In this document: positions 14,301 to 25,415 of the stretch, piece after piece
Layout: every line of letters begins with the position of its first letter
Position numbering within the stretch: the stretch's first letter is position 1
Source of the DNA: Solenopsis invicta
Lineage: Eukaryota; Arthropoda; Insecta; Hymenoptera; Formicidae
Direction of reading: 5' to 3'
DNA length: 64,000 bases
NCBI RefSeq assembly: GCF_016802725.1
Contig: NC_052668.1
Span: 19,276,501-19,340,500 of the forward strand
Position numbers and translations under genes: made by a program
Notes under the pieces: model-generated
What the model was told of the DNA's origin: nothing
What the model saw: only the letters and a program-made list of their open reading frames with translations
Databases searched by the model: none

Positions 14301-15241
14301 CAGTATAAAATTCTGGTTTCGAGTATGGCAAGTAAGAAGAAACCATCTTTAGAAATGCAATAACAGGCTATTTTGGAGGGAAAGCTAATATTACATAATA
14401 TTTCGTCGCAAGTTTCATCCTTGAAAACTGTAATGGACTTATCAATTGCTATGCAAATCATGGAATATTGGATAGATGCTACAACATTTGGTTGTTGGTC
14501 CACCTTAAAGCAAAAACACATACTGATTAAATTTCAATGATACATTATCAGGATTGAGTAGTAATTAAAAAGTCAAAAATCAAACAAAACAGTTAAAGAT
14601 TAATAACTTTGAATTTAACTTAGTTAATTTTAAATATTTCAATTAGATATTTTTTAAAACACATAAGTATAATTTTTAATGTAATTAAATTTTATAAGCC
14701 ATCAATTTTAACTTAATTTAAAAAAATATTAACTTAAACCGTATTAATATTTATAATAAAAATCAGAATTCTAATTTATATACAGATTTATAAATCTAAA
14801 ATTCGTAGCTAATTATAATCGTCACATTTAAAATACGCGCTGCAATGATACAAACACGACGCATGCGTATTTCACCCAGATTTAAACAAAAACATACAAC
14901 TGTCATTGAAAGTAAATTGACGTTTTTTTGGCATTTTAAGCAAAGCATCTTTTCTCTTTTTCGTTGTTTGCACTCAGTGAACACATTCCATGAAAAGAGT
15001 GTCTAACCATGATATGAGAATATATTCTTACACCATGTGTACAACGTCAACGGAAAACGTCATAGCCAAATGTCAAAATAAATATGTAATAAAGAGGAAG
15101 TACCTTTTCAAGCGATTGAATCGTTGCCACAGTGCACGCCTCGTACAGCGAGCCATTGCTTTCGGCGATTATCCGCGTCCCAAAATTGACAGTCTCGTCA
15201 TCGACGTTAAAACCCGATTGTACTCTGCACCATGAAGCCAT
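5382..15241 (-). CDS. KNTC1: KNTC1/Rod, kinetochore RZZ complex subunit
   Basis: Insect orthologue of Rough deal (Rod/KNTC1). With Zw10 and Zwilch it forms the RZZ complex at unattached kinetochores, which recruits Spindly, dynein and Mad1-Mad2 for the spindle checkpoint. Seventeen coding exons on the minus strand: 15241-15104, 14503-14265, 14148-14047, 13675-13552, 13438-13284, 13191-13007, 12928-9734, 9616-9501, 9434-9325, 9022-8901, 8812-8442, 8098-7737, 7520-7329, 7055-6824, 6598-6296, 6223-6140 and 5414-5382. All phases agree and give about 2020 residues, the usual size of Rod. The N-terminal part (about 1-350, including IACYCISKDGFFLLAILETR) fits the beta-propeller. Then come RLLRKRQFDAAEAFAEKL and a long alpha-solenoid, most of it in one 3195-nt exon. 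The last exon codes for only 10 residues and lies beyond an intron that holds a large foldback. The gene shares a divergent promoter with PIH1D1. Confidence 0.92.
5494..6090. repeat. Large palindromic foldback (MITE) in last KNTC1 intron
   Basis: Two arms of nearly 300 bp are imperfect inverted copies meeting near 5783. Matching segments include TTATAAAATAAGTTAGGAG, the AAATCCGGGATTTCGGGCTC region near 5638-5658 (complement near 5915-5935) and GGTATCAGGAAGTAAACTA near 5699. The outer ends are AT-rich (TTATTTAATATTAAATTAT). No coding capacity is seen. The element occupies most of the intron 5415-6139 between the last two KNTC1 coding exons. Confidence 0.85.
8161..8385. repeat. AT-rich MITE-like element with CAGGGTTGGATA end
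   Basis: It starts with CAGGGTTGGATAAATTAATT, followed by AT-rich sequence with Thr/Leu/Lys-type AAGTTAATxx words that recur in several other places in the window. It lies in KNTC1 intron 8099-8441. The right boundary is approximate. Confidence 0.4.
12929..13006 (-). other. In-frame 78-nt KNTC1 intron without stop
   Basis: The donor GTAAAT and the acceptor TTTTCCTTTTAG are canonical, and splicing joins phase 1 to phase 1. The intron is a multiple of three and contains no stop, so retention would add 26 residues (rich in Phe, Ile and Leu) within the beta-propeller region. The spliced form is preferred because the inserted residues look like translated AT-rich intron. Confidence 0.7.
14549..14735. 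repeat. AT-rich MITE-like element in KNTC1 intron 1
   Basis: It begins with CAGGATTGAGTAGTAATTAA, followed by repeated AAGTTAA/TTAACTT words. The same layout is seen near 8161, 19090 (opposite orientation), 23411 and 39332 (opposite orientation). Boundaries are approximate. Confidence 0.4.
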
Positions 15242-15649
15242 TTTCCAAGATCATCATCATACACTGGAACGCACTCGATCCGTTTGGGCGCCAACAGGCA
15301 CCAAAGGGCAAAGATGGAGGTTTCTTTTTGCGAGCCAGTGCATTTTGCATTTCATGGATGGCGCCGCAGTTTCTATCGAATTTATTATCGCCAATCGGTC
15401 AAGTCGGATGCGTTCAGCAGAATCAACAGTTGAATGAGCGCTCACTGTTAATGGTGTATTCTTTTAGATCTATAGGTTAGGTCTGATTGCATGATCTAGA
15501 AGAATATCTCACATGTTGAGTCTGCTGAACGCATCCGACTTGTCCAATTACTTCTGTCTCCCATTATTAGGACAACCCTACGAAACCGCTTAGAGAAGAA
15601 TAGAATAAATCTAAATATATTTTATATTTACATATAATTAGATTTAATA
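15242..15649. promoter_or_regulatory. Divergent promoter between KNTC1 and PIH1D1
   Basis: The start codons of KNTC1 (minus) and PIH1D1 (plus) are only 408 bp apart and point away from each other, so both promoters and 5' UTRs must lie here or overlap. The left part is less AT-rich than the neighbouring introns. No clear TATA box is seen. A palindrome sits in the middle (separate entry). Confidence 0.65.
15398..15545. repeat. Imperfect palindrome in the shared promoter
   Basis: The left arm contains AAGTCGGATGCGTTCAGCAG (15401-15420) and the right arm its exact complement at about 15522-15541. Inner segments (TTCTTTTAGATCT against TCTAGAAGAA) also pair. The unit of about 148 bp may be a small foldback transposon remnant or a structured promoter element. 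Confidence 0.75.
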
Positions 15650-17496
15650 ATGGGGGACGCCACTTTCCTTGAAGTCGACGACTCTATTAGGACCAAGAAT
15701 TTATTATTATTTGTAAGTATAAACACATGCTCATGTTAATGTATATGAGTATAATATTTAACAACTGTAATATTCTATGTTTTTAACAGGATAAAGATAG
15801 GGATACTTTAAATCAACAGATGGATGAATTCATGAAACAATTGGACACAACTTCATCTATCCTTGTACAACCTATTCCTGGTTTGTATCTTTTGTGCTTT
15901 GCTTATTACAGATAACAGCTTTTATAGATAATAAGAGGTTTTATAATATAATTGTAGGTATCTGTGTGAAAGCCAAAACGGTTAACAATGACAAAGTTTT
16001 TGTCAATGTATGCACATCCGATAAAATTCCACCTCCTGAGGATATATCCGATACTAGATTACTTGAACTTATAGATGATGAAGTACCTGCTTACACCATA
16101 CCAATGAGTATTGGCTTTGAAAGGATGGAGATGGATAAATGTAAATAAAAAAACTTTAAATTTTTTTGATAAAATAATGGATTTTCTAGACTTAATGGCA
16201 CCATAAGTCACTTGTGTTCCTTATTAATTTTTTTATTACTTTTACAAGTATTTAAAAATTATTGATTGACTCTTGCTTGTACTTTAGAAAATATTTGTGT
16301 TAATTAAAAGAAAAATTTGCATGTAAATATTATAACTAATTATAGTGGACAAGATATTTGAGAAAAAAGGAAATGTGCAGGACATAAATGTCATAGGGTT
16401 AATTAAGTTATATAGTGTTATACTGTATGTGTGTGCAATTATCAATTAAGAAATATTGTTTTTTTACAGCTGGTAAGCCCAGTGCAACATACGATGTTAT
16501 GATAAATACAGTGTATCTTAAAAAATGTCAGGAAAAGAAACATTTCATGGCATTTACCACGTTAGTCATATTAAGTGGTATAGCAGATAAGTTTAATAAA
16601 GAGATTGATACAGAAAATTATGTTATTCTTAAAAATCGTACAGTAAGTATCAAGATAAGTTAAATAAATTTATATGGAATAACATTGGTTTTTTATGTAT
16701 TGTTTTAATATTTTTTTAACTGGTTGAAATTAAAAAATTAACTCATTTGAAATTTAATTAAATTATTGACTTTTTGATTAGTTACTGCTTAATCCTAATA
16801 AGTATATAAAAATATATGTAAAATGAGCATTTGTTGTAACTTCTCAATATTTACACAACTCTTTTATAGGCATATTTATAATTATGTATTATTCTAGGTA
16901 ATGGGAAAACTTCAACAACACAGGATAGAAAATCGCAAGCCCAAAAAGCTAGAAGGCCCTAAATCATTAATCGAGGAAATTTCGCCAAAGAAAAATTTGA
17001 CGATGATTTCCAAACAACCCAATAAAAAGCCTGATATACGAGTTAGCGATATAACAAAAACGGATTATGTAATTTTAAGAAAACCAGCGAAAGGGCTAAC
17101 TGAGCGTTTAATCGCTTTATTCAACATGCCAAAAAGCGTTAGTCACAAAATTAGTAAATACATTTGTGCTACAAATCCTTAGTAACAGTATTCAGTCGGG
17201 TGAGATAAATATGCATTATCACTTGCAGATTTCAGTCGAGGATATAGTAGTATTAATCAATTCAGATCGCGTAAATGTCACAGATGAGAAAGCTTGCTAT
17301 TCATATGATGTTTTACTTCCGTATACACTCAAAGTGGATAATGCAAAAGCTTTTCTGGATTACAATATTGGGGTGAGAACTTATTCTCTTTTTTTATATT
17401 AGATTATATATCTTTATGTGTGTGTGTATATATATCCATGTATATTATCTTATTTTTCAGGTGTTGCGAATAGATATATTAATAGAACAAAGATAA
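15650..17496 (+). CDS. PIH1D1: PIH1D1-like R2TP co-chaperone subunit
   Basis: Orthologue of PIH1 domain-containing protein 1 (Nop17 family). It links the R2TP/HSP90 assembly machinery to clients in snoRNP, PIKK and RNA polymerase assembly. Exons: 15650-15712, 15790-15880, 15958-16140, 16470-16642, 16898-17153, 17236-17372 and 17461-17496, giving 312 residues. The PIH1 domain covers roughly residues 45-200. The family signature runs from QPIPGICVKAKT and KVFVNVCTSDKIPPPEDI to IPMSIGFERMEMDKSGKPS, YDVMINTVYLKKCQE and ENYVILKNRTVMGKLQQHRI. A C-terminal CS-like segment ends in DYNIGVLRIDILIEQR. The junction of exons 5 and 6 is uncertain: donor 17138 with acceptor 17229 also keeps frame and replaces about five residues. 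Convergent with SGPP1. Confidence 0.9.
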
Positions 17497-17616
17497 AATA
17501 ATGTTGAAAAATAGTTGTTCTCTACTTTGAAAGAAATTTATTATTTTTAATATCATGAAATAATTGAAGTACGATTCTATTGTATCTTGGTATTTCTAAT
17601 GTGCATTAATGATTCT

Positions 17617-17622
17617 AATAAA
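17617..17622 (+). terminator. Poly(A) signal of PIH1D1
   Basis: AATAAA 121 nt after the PIH1D1 stop codon, in the short interval before the convergent SGPP1 gene. Confidence 0.6.
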
Positions 17623-17801
17623 ATGATTTTAAGAAAAGGAGACAAGTTCCATGTCAAAAATGCGTATTTTCAAAAACTGACTGAAAAAGTGAAAATAAAT
17701 AACTTTCATTAAAAATTATAAAAGCTAAAAATTATAAACAAACAAGATATAAAATATATTTCATTAATATAAATTGAATAACAAGTTGCATGTAAAGTTT
17801 C

Positions 17802-19996
17802 TTATATTTCGGAGTAAAATGCTGGCCGATCGATACCTATCATATTAAAAACTTGTGGCAACAGATACACTGTATTTAGACCTATCATGAAACAAGATAG
17901 ATATTTATAGACTAGATCGACGAACACCTTAATTTGATTACTATTGTAATCTTGACATTTCATGAGTTCCTTCCAATTAATTTGTAATATGCCACATATC
18001 GTAATATAACTGAAAGATTTGCAGAAATATTTCGTCGCGATAACACCGGAAAAACCGAGTACAGTTCGAATAATCAAATGACTAAACGTAGAATATGTTG
18101 GCCAAACGATATGAAATGGTAGAGAGGATTGCGATACCCTTAATAGACCGGAATAATAATTGAGCCATGCTCCCGCATGAAGTCCTGCTGCGACTGATAC
18201 AACCATGGCAGTGTCGCTTCTGAAAAAATTAAGGCTAAATAAATATAAACTTTAAAAATTTGATAAATTTCCTAGAAAAACTAAATAAGTTTTTTTTAAT
18301 CTTGAATATGGCACCAAATCATTCTTTATCAGTAACTTTATATCGTGAACAATTTTGTTCCAGCAAGATTGAAATTGAAAACGTAAAATGTAAAGGTAAA
18401 TATAAAATTTCCACAGGAATCACACACAAACAACTCTAAAGGTTTCCTGTCTTTAAATAGATCTTTAAAATATTAACCAAAGCCTGTAACTTTCGTTCTT
18501 ATACTTTTATATACAAAAAAATGTGTTTAACGGTTCAAAGATATGATAATTTTTTGTTTCCTAAAACTTTAACTTGTTAAACTCATTTAGCTTTTTCAAA
18601 AATCCTTCAATTATGTACACATACGTGATACTTGATGTTCACAATTTATCTATATTTACCTAGTGGGTGTCCACTTGTAATTAGATGGATAATATACGAT
18701 AACGGCGATAGTGACCATAATCAGTATCACTACAAACCAAAAATTTGTAATGACATAAGAATTCGTAATGTCCACCAAGGGTACTAATGGAATCATTAAC
18801 GCAATCGCTAATACTAAGCCGGCGATGATGTCTAGCACAGTATGCATACCTAGATACAATCTGCTCATACTGACAAGAGCACACCTAGAAAAGTCTTGTA
18901 TGTTACCGAATTCTATTATTTTAATATGAATAATCAGCAAGCAAATATTGTACGAGAAATCAAGGTTGAATAAGTTAATACTTTTTTTAAACTTAATTTT
19001 AAAAAGCATTAGTTAAATTATTATGTCTTTTATTACTTTAAACTATTATTTAACTTATAATTGTTTAACTAATTACTATCCAACCCTGCGAGTAATATAA
19101 TAATTGATACATGAAATTACAACATTTGGTTTACCAGAGAAGGGCAATGATGCAGCCAAGAGAAGATGGATAAATATATTTGTGCATCGTAAATAATACT
19201 ACGCTAAATGGTATGGTGAAACCGACCATGGCATGAGTGGATGGCATTCCGTACTCTTGTGACCATTTATTTTGCAGTCTGACCGCCGGAGGGCACGCTG
19301 GTCTAGGCCAACGTATCACATCTTTCATTATTTGTCCTGAAAATATATGGCACAAATTTAATAATAAATTACACAAAAAAAGCATACATATTAAATCTAT
19401 CCTTTTTCAGCTGAACAGTTCATCTTTACTCTTTTTCTCTTCAACATAAAAAAAAAGAAAGGTGAACTGGGCAAGTTTAACTGAAGAAACAAATCCATTT
19501 CTACTTATCAATTCACTATACCAATGGTCATAACAGTAGCCCATACGAGAACGACTCTTTGGCCAACGGCTCCATCAATATTCCAAAACAAGAACGGTAT
19601 AAAAGTTGAATAGAAGATCTCGTCCCCTAACTCGGTTCCAAACAGAAATATGTAATACCAAAATGGATTGTCTATTGTATAATTCGGATTATTCGAAATT
19701 GTCGAGGTTTCCTCGCGTTTGATCATTGGCTCGTTTACTCCTGTTCGCTTCGAAGAATTTGTACGCTCTGTGCATACATTCAATTGTTTATCGTTTATGT
19801 CACAGCCATTTATTTTTTGGCAAGTTGAAGTGTAATCTTCCTCATTCATTCTTGTGCAAATGTACTTTTCCTTCTCATCTTGGAATGTCTTGTCGGGTCT
19901 GTCATAATGTATCCTGACTCCAAAAAATTGCTGAATCGAAGCGACCAATTGTGGGCTCTTCAGGTGAGCCACCATTTCCATTAGTTTTGATATCAT
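17802..19996 (-). CDS. SGPP1: Sphingosine-1-phosphate phosphatase
   Basis: Integral ER-membrane lipid phosphatase of the PAP2 superfamily that dephosphorylates sphingosine-1-phosphate and related long-chain base phosphates. Four coding exons on the minus strand: 19996-19522, 19336-19135, 18884-18660 and 18219-17802, giving 439 residues, the usual SGPP1 length. An in-frame TGA lies shortly upstream of the chosen ATG. A hydrophilic N-terminus of about 105 residues precedes the first membrane helix. All three PAP2 catalytic motifs are intact: KDVIRWPRP (KX6RP), MPSTHAM (PSXH) and SRLYLGMHTVLD (SRX5HX3D). Several hydrophobic helices follow, to the end at PAFYSEI. The nearest gene, PIH1D1, converges on it. 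Confidence 0.9.
18960..19090. repeat. AT-rich MITE-like element in SGPP1 intron 2
   Basis: The right edge, read on the minus strand, begins GCAGGGTTGGATAGTAATTA and continues into TTAAACAATTATAAGTTAAA. This is the same design as the copies at 8161 and 14549. The left boundary is approximate. Confidence 0.4.
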
Positions 19997-20775
19997 TCTT
20001 ATTGGAATGAGTCAATTTCTAATTGTTTTTCTTTTCTTTCAAAAGAATGATCAACATAGCTTTCTCATGGCCACGAACATCCTGCCTAGCGATCTGCATA
20101 AATAAATAATGTTGTATGTTAACAACCTTAAGTGTGATGCAACATGTCTTTAATTCATCGAATGACTAACCAATAAAAATTAATTCTTTTCGATAATAAA
20201 AAGGCCAATTATTCACTTTTTCTCACCGATCTCGGTCTCATCAAATTTTGTCCACGCTCGGACCATGTGACATGCAAGAGTTACAAGGCGATAATGTAAA
20301 ATTTATCGCCGCCACTTTAGAAAGAAAAAATCTAATTGCCAAAGCGAGAAGTGTTATAAGATTATAAGTAATCTGTCATATCGACCGAATGCGCGACACA
20401 AGCATGCGCGGTGATAACACTTCGATATTCATCTCTATTGACGTTTTCGAAACCTTTTACAGTGATATTATGGAATTCAATGGCAACTGTAAGCATCGCG
20501 CTTTGTTTACAACGATACGCGATTACGGCGTTTCGTTTGGAGTGAAGCGAGTAAGATTAGGTTAGGGGTTAGGTTAGTCTAAGGCGTACCGGGAATGACT
20601 GAGGAGCGTCAACCAGCATCAACTGCGATACACTGGACGCACGGACGAGCGGTGGTTTATCAATCGGCCGTTTATCTAATAGATTAATAATTTATCATAG
20701 TGTAAACACATACGGCGTGTAGCAGCAGTAGATCCGTTCGCGTTGCTTGAAATTTCCAAAGAGTATTTGAGATGA

Positions 20776-20796
20776 AAGAGAGAGAGAGAGAGAGAG
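20776..20796. repeat. GA microsatellite
   Basis: A run of AG dinucleotides in the CpG-rich region. GA repeats can act as GAGA-factor-type promoter sites in insects, but here this is only a sequence observation. Confidence 0.7.
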
Positions 20797-21674
20797 CAAG
20801 AGTTTCAAGTGCCAAAAGTGTGAGCAGCGCGACGAACAAGTCTAATATTTATCAAACGTGGAAGAAATATGCGATCAATTCAACTCGACTTGTCGTTCGC
20901 TAGTACGCGGACAACGATCTCACTCGATCGAAACAGTAGATCCAACTGAAACTATTCGAATTCGGTGAGCAAACGTGTACCCGGCACATCGCGACCTTTA
21001 AACTTACCGAGCGTGCCGAAATTGTCTAATAACAAATGATCCTCGGGTGAGGCAACCAGTGAGATGATATAATGATTTTACGTAACAATTCAAAAAGGTT
21101 GGAGTGATCGCCATGATCTTTCGCCTTCGCAATTATATATTCTCCGCACTCGAGTCGCAAAAAAACACGTTGCTAAGCGGCTAATGTTAGCCACGTGCAG
21201 AGGGGATTTCAAAAAAAAGAAACGAACAAAAATTGCGTAATTTCACCGAGATGAAAACCGAGATCGGTTTCTCATCTCCTAGCCGTTTATCGACGACGCA
21301 GCAAATTAGCCGTGACAGAGAAATTAATCTTTTTGCCCAAAATGAATAATGAATAATTCAATTTGATTACGCTTGGTTGAGTAATGTATTCATGATTCGT
21401 GCTAATATGCCATATTGCACAATCGCCGAATAATCGAATTACGGCCTCTTTATCGCGTAGTAAAGCGTTTTCCCGCCTTTCTTTCAACGGTATAGGTATT
21501 GCGCGCACCAAGTGCTGCCGTTTATTGCTAACAGGAGTCCGATATGAATATAATTGTTGTATTTATAAATATATTATAAAATTGCATTGATTAATAAGAG
21601 CATCTAATAAAATAGTCAAATCTAAATTTTACGATATAAAGGACTGCTACATGGTCGTGCAGTCGGTACAAGTG

Positions 21675-21706
21675 CAGTCGGTAAGTCATCTCTTATGATA
21701 AAACGT
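21675..21706. repeat. Dispersed 32-nt repeat, copy 1
   Basis: The block starting CAGTCGGTAAGTCATCTCTT matches 63803-63834 at 31 of 32 positions in the same orientation. Weaker similarity continues to the right (GGAATTA, GAGT, CGCTA words). It looks like an end of a dispersed element or a shared regulatory block. Confidence 0.7.
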
Positions 21707-21874
21707 AGGGAATTACACGTCCTGTATAGTTCGAGTCTTCGCTAATTGGGATTCGAGCGTGAGTCTCTATTGACGCACAGATGATCGAGGTGATCGCTAG
21801 AAGCGACGCGAATAGGACGGTAACAAACTGACTATGACTAGAGGTGATAGACGGCTAGGCATGGCTAGGCAGAA

Positions 21875-21923
21875 ACACGCACGCACGCACGCACACACGC
21901 AAGTACGCACGCACGCACGCACG
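21875..21923. repeat. CACG/CGCA simple repeat
   Basis: A tandem ACGC/CACG tract with small interruptions in the CpG-rich region. Confidence 0.75.
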
Positions 21924-23410
21924 GAAAGTTAACCGAGCGAGATACGCCCCGTCATGCACTGACATTGGAAATAGTGGCGTGATGCGAAGGAATCCCGATC
22001 GATCGCCGTCGCACTTGGCAAGCAGTCAGTGCCGTCAGTGGCAGTCAGTCAGTCCAAGTCAGTCCAAGTCAGTCAGTCACACGACGACCGTCTGCGTCGC
22101 GCGACGTCAGAGGAGCGTGTACGTAGGTTCTTGATAACGCAGCACGCACCGCCGGCTTATTAAGCGCCACGAGTCCGTTGATCGGTGGACCCTCCTCCTT
22201 GACTAATCGCTCGACGTACTTTGATCATCGTGAGACAATTCCGCGCGCTGGGCGATTTCTTTGTCGTTTTGTCGACGCTCCGTGCCCACATTCGGCCGGT
22301 TTCTGTCGTCGTGCTTGCTGCCAAAACGCGGGAATCGAGCGCAACGACGCTCGACTACGAAAGGTAAATACACTAGATACATCAAACTTCGTCTGTTTGC
22401 ATTTTCCATTTTTTCCACCTTCTCTTATTCCCATACTGAGGAAAGAAAGTTGTACTCGACTACATTTTTCAATTTGATTAAATTTCTTCAGCTCAACTGC
22501 TATTTATGTATTTAACTTAAATACATAGATATTTGAAATGGAGAAATCTAATCAAGTCGAAAACATTAGTCAAGGTAATTACTTTTCTCTTCAATGCACT
22601 TATTCGAAGTCTTAATGCGGACTCTCCATGCGAAATCTCGATGTAATTTCATTTCAACCGCGAAAGGTGCATGAAGAAAACACACGGCTATTGCAAAACG
22701 AAGATGTTTGATGGTTCTGAGTTTTCCATTCTGCTTTTTTATTAGATTTTTTATTAGGCAAAGTCATGAATCTGTTTAATTGAACTTGCAAGATTTATAT
22801 CTCCTTCCGTTGGTGAGAAAAAGAGAAAAGATAAATTATGCAAGGAGTTTAGCATAATTTGTCTAGTCAGCTATAAAGGAATCATAGATGTTACATCTTT
22901 TTTTTAAAAATACATAAATGTATTCGTTCCATGATTGAATATTCCACGTGTAGTTCTTATCGGTTGAATCGTATTTGCCTTCATTGCAAATTAACCATGT
23001 TACGCCATGCACCGGAATTAATAATCACTTTGCGTGTTTACACTTAAGTAATTTTTGTTTTTGTTTTTGAAAATTATCCTTGAGAAGAGTGTTTACGTGA
23101 AAACACTGCGACACATTTCAAATGCGGAAATCGATTCGTCGTAATACGATGGGAGTTGAATACACGAAAGTTTATTTCGACATTCCGCTATAACTAATGT
23201 AATTTATAAATGGAGAGTTTATAGTTCGCCAACAAAACAGGAAGATGGTCATTAAATAGCATCCTCTGCAGAAATAAGACGTGTACAAAAAAAGCATTAT
23301 CATACACGCACACGTTTAGCACATCATATCAAAATGTACTAAACATACTCTGTAGCAATCATTGCTTCACATATAAGCAAAAATTATACTTTTACTTATA
23401 TATGAACAAA

Positions 23411-23600
23411 ATTGGATAGTAACCAGTTAAAAAGTAAAAAGTTAAATAATAAAGTTAAAAAGTTAATAATTTAGTTAATTTTTAATTTTAATTATATTTG
23501 AAATGCATAAACTTTAATTAGTCAATTTTTTTCCTAAACTAGAAATTTATATATGTTAAAGAAAAAAATATATAAAAGAAAAAATGTGTGAAAATTTTTT
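23411..23600. repeat. AT-rich AAGTTAA-word repeat
   Basis: The sequence from ATTGGATAGTAACC through repeated AAAAGTTAA words and then ATGCATAAACTTTAATTA closely parallels 39080-39250, including the later GTTAAAGAAAAAAATAT-type segment. It is another copy of the family seen at 8161, 14549 and 19090. Confidence 0.5.
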
Positions 23601-23779
23601 AAGTGTTATCTCGTTTCGTTATCAATAGCTGAAGTTTTTTTTTAAAAGTATAAATACAAAAGAGGAAGTTGGTTTTTGCTTATCGGAGAATTATTCAGTA
23701 ATAAAAATTCGTATTAGACAAGTCGTTTGAAATCGACTCTTATTGAAAGACTACTTCGAGAAACTAAAGAAGGTTGAAC

Positions 23780-23905
23780 TTTGAGAGCAACCGGATTAAG
23801 GAATTTTCTCCTAAATTTGAATCTTGTTATTACGATATTTTGAGATTTTTTGAGAGGATAAAAAGAGTTGAAAAAAGTTTTTAGAGAAAGAAATTTAAAG
23901 ATCTA
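23780..23905. repeat. Partial copy of the GAGTTGCCAGA foldback family
   Basis: The segment from TTGAGAGCAACCGGATTAAG to AAAGAAATTTAAAGATC parallels the left arm of the element at 24069 (GTTGCCAGACTGAG to AGAAAAATATAAAGAAT). It includes the shared AAAAAGTTGAAAAAA..TTTTTAGAGAA core. No matching right end is seen. Confidence 0.55.
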
Positions 23906-24068
23906 AAATACTTTTTAAGAATAATTGCATCAAACAAACAAATAATTGCATCAAAGTATATGTTTTAAAAAATTATATTTTTTTTCATAAAAAAAATTTT
24001 TCTCAGTACAACATATATGTATTTATAAATTTGATAGTATTGATTTAATGCACCTATTAGATTGGAAT

Positions 24069-24653
24069 CAGAGTTGCCAGACTGAGATATTTTTTCTGCA
24101 AATTTGAGTTTTATTATTATTACAAGGATTTTCGGGGAAAATAAAAAGTTGAAAAAAATTTTTAGAGAAGAAAAATATAAAGAATTATGTTGGCTCATTT
24201 TTTATTTTTTATTTCTTTGAGATTAACAACGTGGAACTTTTTTTAATGTTTATCAAGAACCGCAACTACGGCCAATATTCATAGTCAAATAATTTTCAAT
24301 CTTTGATGGAAAAAAAATGAATAAATTTATGAATAAATCTGTAATTAATTACGTTTTCAAAGATTGAAAATTATTTACGACTGACCTACAACTATGAAAA
24401 GTGTTACTAAAACTATTATTTCGAATAAGTTGAAAATTGTAAAAATTATTAGTCAGCGCTAAGAACTGCTGTGATTGACGTAGGCCTGATAACCTTATGT
24501 TTGAAACTATCATTGTTTTTTTAAAAATTAATAAAACGTCATGCCAACTTTACAGATCCAGATCTGTAATATATTCTTATCCTCGAAAAACAAATTCCCC
24601 GTTATAACAAAATCCAAATTTTTGGAGAAAAATCCCTCAATCTGGCAACTCTG
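24069..24653. repeat. 585-bp foldback element with CAGAGTTGCCAGA termini
   Basis: The ends CAGAGTTGCCAGACTGAG and, inverted, CAGAGTTGCCAGATTGAG define an element of 585 bp. A second inner inverted repeat (TTTTCAATCTTTGA, about 24293-24306, and its complement, about 24356-24369) is also present. It is noncoding. No clear target-site duplication could be read at the flanks. Confidence 0.75.
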
Positions 24654-25228
24654 AGTTAAAGAAATCTGAAAAGAGTCAAATAAATACTATGAAGAAATTT
24701 CAATTAGATATTCTTCCGGATGGCATTATAGTATTTTTAATATTTTTTTATTGGCCGCGTAGAAACCGATTTCTTTTCGTTCTATTCTTTAACGTTCGCC
24801 TTCGCTTTCATTTCACACAGACGAGAATATCACGGAGTAAGTAGCTGAGTGGAAAAACTGAAAAACGCGAACTACCGAGTGATTTCGGTTTCCCGCGGTT
24901 GACTGCGACCGATTTCTGGATCGCGTTGCGTTACCGTCGCGAGAAAGCGTAGCCAAGACAAAAATATATCTCACAATCGTCAGTAATACGACGAACGAAG
25001 CATGCGCGTGATATATAATAAATTTTGCTGTCTATAAATCACATTCAGGGATTCGTGTCTTTGGCTCGATCTCGAATTTTCTACACACATTGACTCGACG
25101 AAGAGAATTATTTAAATTCTTCTTCTATATCTTCAATTCAGCTTTCAAAATATTTACAAATCTCGTTTGCTTAGTATAATTAATTTTTTTTATAATTTAA
25201 GGCCCTGCGCACAATAGAGAAATATTTA

Positions 25229-25415
25229 GATATTAGGAATAGGAATTGAAATTTTAGAATCAGTTTCTTCAATGAACACTCTAGATAAATAAGTTACGTT
25301 GTATCTTGTAAGGTACATTTATGTCTTATGTTTCTTTCATATCCATTGTGCATTACGTTTAGTATTCATTGAGGAAACTGACGCTAAAATTTTAATTTCT
25401 ATTTCTAGTTCACCA
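25229..25415. repeat. Foldback element
   Basis: The left arm (about 25231-25281, containing AAATTTTAGAATCAGTTTCT) pairs with the right arm (about 25352-25410, complement containing AAATTTTAGCGTCAGTTTCC). The intervening loop is about 70 nt. Small MITE-like unit without coding capacity. Confidence 0.65.

Larger units (their letters stand above)
20460..22365. promoter_or_regulatory. CpG-rich promoter-like region
   Basis: A marked rise in GC and CpG content against AT-rich surroundings, with simple repeats (GA, CACG, CAGTC words) and no convincing coding frame. Such islands in insect genomes commonly mark transcription starts. A splice-donor-like GAAAG/GTAAATAC lies at about 22362. It could end a noncoding first exon of the ACE-like gene, whose first coding exon begins after an acceptor just before 27902. 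That link is inference; the region could also serve SGPP1 on the minus strand. Confidence 0.4.
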
